A DNA stretch of 64,000 bases, from NCBI GenBank assembly GCA_019633425.1, contig WSUB01000115.1, positions 62,001 to 126,000 on the forward strand, in the 5' to 3' direction. A model generated the notes under the pieces. It saw only the letters and a list, made by a program, of their open reading frames with translations, was not told the DNA's origin and made no database searches. This document shows positions 58,205 to 64,000 of the stretch, one piece after another. How positions within the stretch are numbered: the first letter of the stretch is position 1; the number at the start of each line of letters is the position of its first letter. This stretch comes from Tulasnella sp. 424 (Eukaryota > Basidiomycota > Agaricomycetes > Cantharellales > Tulasnellaceae). A program made the translations under genes and the position numbers.

Positions 58205-59065
58205 TTATCCTGACGGTTGCTTCGCTCCGGATGATTCGATGTCGGAAAGCCCCTTGGGCTCCACCTGCAGTGATTGCCCGGCTGATATCCCGTGTGACCG
58301 AGACGATGCTGGCAGGCAAAGCAACTTTCTCCACCTTTCCCCAGCTCGCGGCTGTTCCATGGCAATTGAGATCGCCCATCCGAGAATGCCCAGTATAAAC
58401 ACCCCCATAATGAGTAGCTGGGCCACTAATGTGGGGGCATAAGGCTTAAATATTCCGATTATCAATATCGTGGCCGCTAGATGCAGGATGAGGGCAACGT
58501 AAGCCCCTCCGACTGCGACGTACGCGACGATGTATCGCAGAAAATCGCATGAAGGCCATGGCTCAAAACGTGTTCTACGTTCGGGCCTGTAGTTCAATTT
58601 CTTGGTGATAATCTCACAGAATGAGGGACTTCCATAGAGCGCTTGGAGACAGACGGTGATTGCTGTCGCAATGGCATATAATCCCGCCGACCATGTCAGG
58701 ATTATAACCATTTCTCGTCGCTGTTCCAAAGACTCGGGGGAATTCTGCCCTAAGATTGAGTCTGCTGCAAGGATTGTAAATGCTGCGCTGGCGGCGATTG
58801 CTGTTCCAACGGTGCTTGGGAGGCTCAGGGTATTGACAAAGTTCCGGTATGGCACATTGTGGTACCCCTACGATGTCGCGTGGACGGAAGATTCGGGCTC
58901 AACTACGGTCCAAGCCAGAACGAAACCGAACACAGTACTAACCAGCTGCACCTCATCTATCAAGCATCCACCTTCTTCCTGGACGACGGTAGGTGCCAGT
59001 GACGTAGTCCTCCTGCTGGGGACTAACATTGGAGGTCGAGAATCAAGAGCTTTCGGATCTTGCAT
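58205..59065 (-). CDS. Multi-pass membrane protein of unknown function
   Basis: The start is ATG 59065 (MQDPKALDSRPPMLVPSRRT). Two open stretches lie in the same frame, separated by one TAG. A 39-nt GT-AG intron removes the TAG and joins VFGFVLAWT to GYHNVPYRNFVNTLSLP, which I prefer over a nonsense mutation. Four hydrophobic helices follow: STVGTAIAASAAFTILA, MVIILTWSAGLYAIATAITV, YIVAYVAVGGAYVALILHLA with AATILIIGIF, and LLIMGVFILGILGWAISIAM. The cytosolic-looking tail is EQPRAGERWRK to SSGAKQPSG, TAA 58205. No family was recognised. Confidence 0.6.
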
Positions 59066-59250
59066 TTCGAGTTAAACAAATGATAAAACTATGCAGGTTT
59101 CAACCGGAAGGGTGGGGGGACAGGTAGTTAAAGACCCTCTTCCGGCCTTCCATGAGATCGCTTTTATTACCAAAACCGCTCCCGATCACTATTAAGCGGG
59201 TTATTAATCAAACCCTCGCAGATAGGTATCACTCCCAGCCGATTGCGAAT

Positions 59251-59281
59251 AGAATGTTCGTCCCATCAGATAGAACATTCT
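59251..59281. repeat. Short perfect inverted repeat with heat-shock-element pattern
   Basis: AGAATGTTC at 59251-59259 and GAACATTCT at 59273-59281 are exact reverse complements separated by 13 bp. Each half also fits nGAAnnTTCn, the heat-shock factor pattern. The closest gene start is the membrane protein at 59065. Confidence 0.5.
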
Positions 59282-59293
59282 CAAGCCACATTG

Positions 59294-59494
59294 AAAGGGC
59301 GTTTACCTGCAGTAGTTTGCATGCGTGTTTTCACCCTCGGAAATCGGGTCGCCCCGGCCCCACCTGCCTAATTAGGTAGAAAAACACCTTAATCACTCCC
59401 AAAAAGGGAGACCTGGCGCTTCTTTAGGCAGGTGGGGCTGGGCGAGGTGATTTTCGAGGGTGAAAACACTTATGCAAACCACTGTAAACCCTTG
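59294..59494. repeat. Foldback (inverted-repeat) element
   Basis: Left arm 59294-59370 and right arm 59425-59494 are near-perfect reverse complements over about 70-77 bp. Shared stretches include TGTTTTCACCCTCG and GCCCCACCTGCC. The arms flank a loop of about 54 bp. There is no coding capacity. It could be a MITE-like or foldback transposon remnant, or a strong hairpin in RNA. I see no obvious target-site duplication. Confidence 0.7.
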
Positions 59495-60725
59495 CCCGTT
59501 TGCCGCGCCATTCACTACATGGATCCACCTCACGCACCACAGTTCCCCCTAAACCAACATCAACTGAGATAAACGCCGTGGGTGATGTGAGAGGGCTGTG
59601 CGACGAATACCGGGCGAGAACTCCAGATGCCGACCACTTCCAGCTCTCCCTTGGCATTGTTCTGCAACTAATTAGTTTTGGATTTGATCGAAAACTAGGA
59701 CCATTCCGTTGTCTTGGTGCTCGAGGCTGTGCAGATCTCCGTTTTTCATAGTCACCAAACCGGGAAGTTCGAAGTTAATTTAGTTATATATAGAAATATA
59801 GGTATATATTGGCTGACAGGCATCAGTCAGGCTTGTAACCTAATTCCGAATGTTGAGCACGTTGGGAATTTTATGTGAGCACAAAAAATGAAATCTGTTG
59901 CCACCTAGGAAGTTCCACACCAGACTCACTACCGTCAACTCCTACCTTTAAGGTTGTAGCTACTCGAGCTGATAAGACGGAGAGGATAAAAGATGTGGAG
60001 AAACTATTGGAGACTGGAAGAGTCGAACATCTTCCAAAGAATACCCCATGCGAGATTGCCTCTCATTTCCTTGTACAGTAGCCGCGTGAGATCGACCGAA
60101 GTCATCCATCCATAATTGTGTTAACGTAGTAAATGCATATAAGTGCTGTCATAGCTGTGGATAACACGTGTCGATAGCTGCTTCGTAACGGCGACGGGTC
60201 CTCTACCGAACCTTATTTACTTATGCTGAAGGTTCGCCTCTCCCTTCTCTGATTGGCAAAGAGACTGGGAGTGCTTAGGTGATTAAATGCTGCGGAGCCC
60301 TGGAGAAATTGTCCCTACTTTCAATGCGTAATTCTCGAGGTGAAAGCAGCTCGCATATCTTGTTCGCGTCAATGATCAGTCAGCCAATTAATAGAATCGA
60401 TACATCGACAAGTTAAGGCACTAGACTCCAGCTCTTTCGCTACGTTTGCGGGCCCGTAGCATCTCCTTTGCCTTTGCCCGCCTGTTCGAGGAAGACGCCA
60501 AGAAGGAGTGGATTAAAGGCCTCGAGATCAGCATGACCGGAATTGGGCTCGATAATGGTGGAGGGCAATCCTCTTACCGATTTTGATACCTAGAGTGAGA
60601 GAGATGAATCGGGACAGGGTATTGTGTAAGCATGCGATTTCGTCTTCGACGGTTCGAAATAAACGTGTTCATACCAGACCTGTCAAGCCAAACAGTAAAA
60701 TGAAAAGAAAGGAAGAATAATCGGA

Positions 60726-62112
60726 TCAGTTGGCTGACCACTCAAATTTGCTCGAGACGTCAAGACAAGAGGCATTTACCTGAACTTGCCGTGGATTTGG
60801 TCCAATAAGTTCGCTAATATTGTTTCTCTTTGCAGCTCCCGGAAAACTATCCATCGCAAAGATTCCTTCGAGGCAAGCGAGTTGCTCCGGCGCGACACGA
60901 GATATACTGGTAATTGAGGTGCAGGCCTCTTTCCCGCTGTTCTCGACTGAAGTTACAGTTGCTGGCAAATTTTGTACTCCTGATGCGAGGGATTGCTCTT
61001 TCTTCAGCTGGGAGGAGGCTAGGGTAGCAACACAGTGACCAATATCAGGTCTCAATACGTCAGAGTGCCTCCAGCACATCTCGAGTAGTGGAGCGAGGCT
61101 GGGGATTTCCTTCTTGACGTGGTCGCTCGGGGCTGGGCTTATCCCTTGGGAGATCTTAGCAAGTACAGCGAAGGGAGAATTTGTGCCTTGATACGGTGCA
61201 CTCCCGTGGTGATCTGGTCACGATCGTCTCTCGGCATAAATCTCCCGATCGATTCCAATAATGGGTACCTACCTCCAACAACAGGCAGCCCCACGCCCAA
61301 ACGTCGCCTTTCAGCGTATGGATGGGGTTCTCTGATGTGAAAAGTTCGGGGCTCATGTAAATAGTCGAGCCTTTGATTGTCTTGGACGTTGTAAAGCCTT
61401 GAGTCTCTGATATGACCCTAGAAATGCCGAAGTCGCATATCACGGCGCGGACATCGTCGTTGATAAGTACATTGTCCTAGGGAAATACGTGAATGCTAGC
61501 TTATTGAGTCTAGGCAAGCATTCACACAACATACAGGTTTGATATCCGCGTGACAGATTGGAGGATTCTGCGAATGCAAATAGCGTAATCCGCATCCCGT
61601 GTCGAGCGCCTTAAAGCCCGGAAGTCAAAACATGCTGATTTGGCATCTCAACGGTTATAAAGCAGGAAAACGCTCACCAATTCCATCCTTTTTTGCTTGC
61701 CAACCTCGTTCTTCTCTAGATACTCCTTAATGTTGCCCTTGGCCAGGTATGGTGAAATAACCCAAGCGGTTTGCAGCATCGCGTCGTCAAGGGAGAAGCC
61801 GATTAGAGGGAGGATGTTTGGATGAGACAGTTTGGACATAATGTATACCTCGCGAGTGAGCCGCTATAAAAGCATTCGATTCAGCAAATGGCGCCTAGAA
61901 GGGAGTCGATACCCCACCACAGCCACGCGGGCCCTTTGCAGTTTTGTCCCTTGTTGGCGCAGAGTCTTCACAGCGACCAGGGTCGGAGAATCTGCATCCC
62001 ACAAAGTAGCTACAAGAACGTCGCCAAATCCTCCGCTTCAGACCTCCTCATCGTGTCGAAAGAAGACCTGATCCCTGGTGATGCGGTAATGCCCCAACCG
62101 CTGGAGGATCAT
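60726..62112 (-). CDS. Serine/threonine protein kinase, TKL-like, possibly broken
   Basis: Kinase domain in about six exons: Gly-rich loop SGGFGDVLVATLW, Lys in VAVKTLRQQG, alpha-C region LTREVYIMSKLSHPNILPLI, catalytic loop CHADIKP|DNVLINDD (HRD reads HAD), DFGISRV, the APE equivalent MSPELF, and GDVWAWGCLLLEV. The C-lobe has NSPFAVLAKISQGISP and LLEMCWRHSDVLRPD, then a Ser-rich tail ending FEWSAN at 60726. Two doubts remain. An in-frame TGA at 62040-62038 separates MILQRLGHYRITRDQ..DEEV from the Gly loop. The intron after LLLEV must use a weak GTACCC donor to keep frame, because the better GTAGGT donor breaks it. It is either a pseudogene or has an unseen upstream first exon. Confidence 0.6.
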
Positions 62113-63787
62113 TGACTAGCGACCGAGGGGGTGCTCTTGTCAAAGGGTACTATTCCTGGAGCTCAACTAGCATACTTACTAAGTTTATTTGGTTATTTTC
62201 CACTTCCGGCATGAATGTGCTGTAAACTGGTTATAAATGGGGAAGAACGTGGGTGTGGTGTGGGCCTGTGCATTCGCACGTCTAGGGTCCGCACGCATAT
62301 CCGGTCAACCATCCTCCCTTGTCTGAGCAGCGACTTTCTTATCCCTCTGTGTTAGTGTCAATGACTGGGGTGCACATTAGATTCACCGTCACTTGATTTT
62401 ACTCCTAGGCCCTGGTATAAGATAATTCTGGGAGGTCCTGACTCAGCGCAAAATCACGAACAGTAAAGGTTTTGATGCCGCATGGCTATCAATAGAACCA
62501 GAAACAGCTCACTGTAGGGGCTAATTTTGATGACAAACACTCATAACCCCTTCCAATCGGAAGGGTGCTGACTAGTTTGTCATTCGAGTGACGAGTCGGA
62601 GGTTGGATCCCAGAGCACGTACACAAGGGTCATGGCAAATGCCTACAGCTAATAGGACAACATGGGCCCGTCGTCATCGCCCGATACTAGTGCAGTCGTG
62701 GTATTGACTGACGTGGCGTCGCTGCTGAAGATGCTGGTGCTGGCGACCATGGCATCCAGTGATTTATTCAACGGGCAGATCCTCGCGGTGATCACTTTGT
62801 GATTCAATCAGTCGGCAGGCATGACTCGTCTGGTTGGTGCACCGATAGGGGGCTAAGAGTCCGCCCTTTTGCACTCATCACCACATTCGACTTCAGTCCA
62901 TCATCGCTGACGAGGGCCTTTGCTTTTGTGGTCTTGACTTTATTATCCCCCAGCGATCTCGGCGGCAGATGCTAGAAAGCAAAAGCGTTCGAGGTACGGT
63001 GTTGGATGTTATTCTGAACAGGTATCGGAGATTTTGAACTATCACGGCTGCGCGACGTCGACAGCAGTGGCAAGGGATGCCTGAGCGACACTGAAAACAA
63101 ATAATTTGTCCCACAACCAAGATGATCTGAATACAGGGAATATACAAGAGAAATATCGATAGAATGAAATAGTTTGCTTATTTGGAGTGCAATATTTTAA
63201 GCTTATTCACAACCGTAGGTGATGCCGCCGCAAATGACCTCTGCCATCGCCCTAGTCTTTAGAGACGAAGGATCGCTCAAATTTTGCCAGTGACTAAAGT
63301 CAAGAGAGAGGCATTTAGTAAGCTCTGCTTGGCTTACTACCTGGTCTAGCCCATAGTCAGCACGGCTTCCGATCAACAGGGATCACTCAGACGTCCTATG
63401 AGGGAATTACCCATCAAAACCCCATGAAAGCGGGCCATTTTCAACCACATTAGTACCGTATGTCATGCTCAAGTTTTTTATTACATCGATTTTAACTCGA
63501 TCAAGACAATTCATGCGGGAGGTGTTAGCATGGTGAAAGACAGAACTGGTCTGGAACCTTGCACGGCACTCCTGACTCCCTCGCTTAACTAATATAGTGA
63601 CAGATGGCCATTAGCTTAGAATGAAGGCAGAGGGAAGTAAACGAAGGGGGCGTAAAAGTGCTGACGCTCGCTGACTAAGACTTCATTGTTTTCTGGTCAG
63701 CCTGGCTAAGCACGCATAATGAATATGACGTGAAAGACAACCCCCACCAAAATCGGACCAGGCACGAACCGGTATTCTCCTTTTGGA
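62113..63787. other. Intergenic stretch
   Basis: No frame with a recognisable motif. The longest is an 84-codon minus frame at 63147-62893 without any domain. I see no repeats or RNA genes. Confidence 0.4.
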
Positions 63788-63793
63788 TATAAA
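63788..63793 (+). promoter_or_regulatory. TATA box of the glutathione transferase gene
   Basis: GGATATAAAGCC lies about 105 bp before ATG 63893, followed by a pyrimidine-rich leader. Confidence 0.5.
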
Positions 63794-63892
63794 GCCATTG
63801 AAAAAAAAAACGAAGATCTTTACTCCAGCGCTCCTTCGCTAACCTTCATCCCATCGTCTCTCATCCCAACTTGCCAATAAACAGCATTCGTC

Positions 63893-64000
63893 ATGGTCCT
63901 CACGGTACGTTTGACGTTGACTCGGAGTCCCACGACTCCAAACTGACAGTCGGTGCTCCTCCATAGATCATTGGTATTGAGACGGCGTCCTGCACACGTC
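63893..64000 (+). CDS. Glutathione S-transferase, 5' end only
   Basis: Partial gene cut by the window edge. Exon 1 (63893-63904) codes MVLT, followed by a GTACGT...CATAG intron, and exon 2 starts IIGIETASCTR. The thioredoxin-fold opening MVLTIIG..TASCTR matches the N-terminus of fungal glutathione S-transferases, where the SCTR region contributes the catalytic Ser/Cys that activates glutathione. Expected role: conjugation of glutathione to electrophiles in detoxification. Only 15 residues are visible, so the assignment is tentative. Confidence 0.55.

Larger units (their letters stand above)
59066..60725. other. Long stretch without a supported gene
   Basis: Contains the foldback element at 59294-59494, an exact 9-bp inverted repeat at 59251-59281, and an AT-rich patch near 59780-59810. 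Frames at 59500-59751 and 59875-60081 show no known motif. The remainder to 60725 holds nothing I recognise. Confidence 0.4.

Noticed and set aside
1..64000. CRISPR arrays, rRNA or tRNA genes
   Set aside because: None seen by eye; no regular spaced repeats and no convincing cloverleaf was noticed.

Overview
The window looks like nuclear DNA of a basidiomycete fungus, most likely an agaricomycete. The genes are intron-dense, with most introns about 50-65 bp, GT-AG borders and CTNAC-like branch sites. The families fit this: Con-6, F-box, dienelactone hydrolase, calpain-ZZ and SDR paralogues. Gene models were built by hand from splice signals and reading phase. Spans include introns, and family names rest on recognised motifs, not on a search.

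Layout. 1-2256: no recognisable gene. 2257-3251 (-): CsbD-like stress protein with duplicated exons. 3600-5587 (-): a reductase (SDR) gene followed by a decayed 3' exon of a second copy. 6979-17293 (+): a tandem duplication of about 4.5 kb. It holds calpain A, a broken 5' piece of a homeodomain gene, calpain B, then the intact homeodomain gene. 17464-18827 (-): aquaporin. 21523-22176 (-): zinc-finger protein. 23458-24296 (+): succinate dehydrogenase cytochrome b subunit. 24576-25256 (-): Con-6 protein. 26071-27438 (-): dienelactone hydrolase, divergent from an unknown gene at 27659-29185 (+). 29492-31099 (-): chorismate synthase, divergent from a SAP30-like gene (+), which is followed by RNA polymerase III subunit RPC5 (+). 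34370-41126 (-): three tandem F-box genes, the third decayed. 41749-44579 (+): DUF3292-like membrane protein. 44823-45703 (-): single-pass membrane protein. 46209-51822 (-): three tandem SDR reductases sharing one promoter module. 52530-54706 (-): aldehyde dehydrogenase. 55272-57617 (+): secreted GH27 alpha-galactosidase. 58205-59065 (-): multi-pass membrane protein. 59294-59494: foldback element. 60726-62112 (-): protein kinase, possibly broken. 63893 to the end (+): start of a glutathione S-transferase.

Housekeeping genes (chorismate synthase, SDH3, RPC5) alternate with locally amplified accessory families (SDR, F-box, calpain). I see no polyketide, nonribosomal peptide or terpene core enzyme, so the SDR trio plus aldehyde dehydrogenase is not shown to be a biosynthetic cluster. 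The most unusual signals are the calpain/homeodomain duplication with its truncated relic, the shared promoter module of the three SDR genes, the decaying F-box array, and the 18-nt microexons of the hydrolase.
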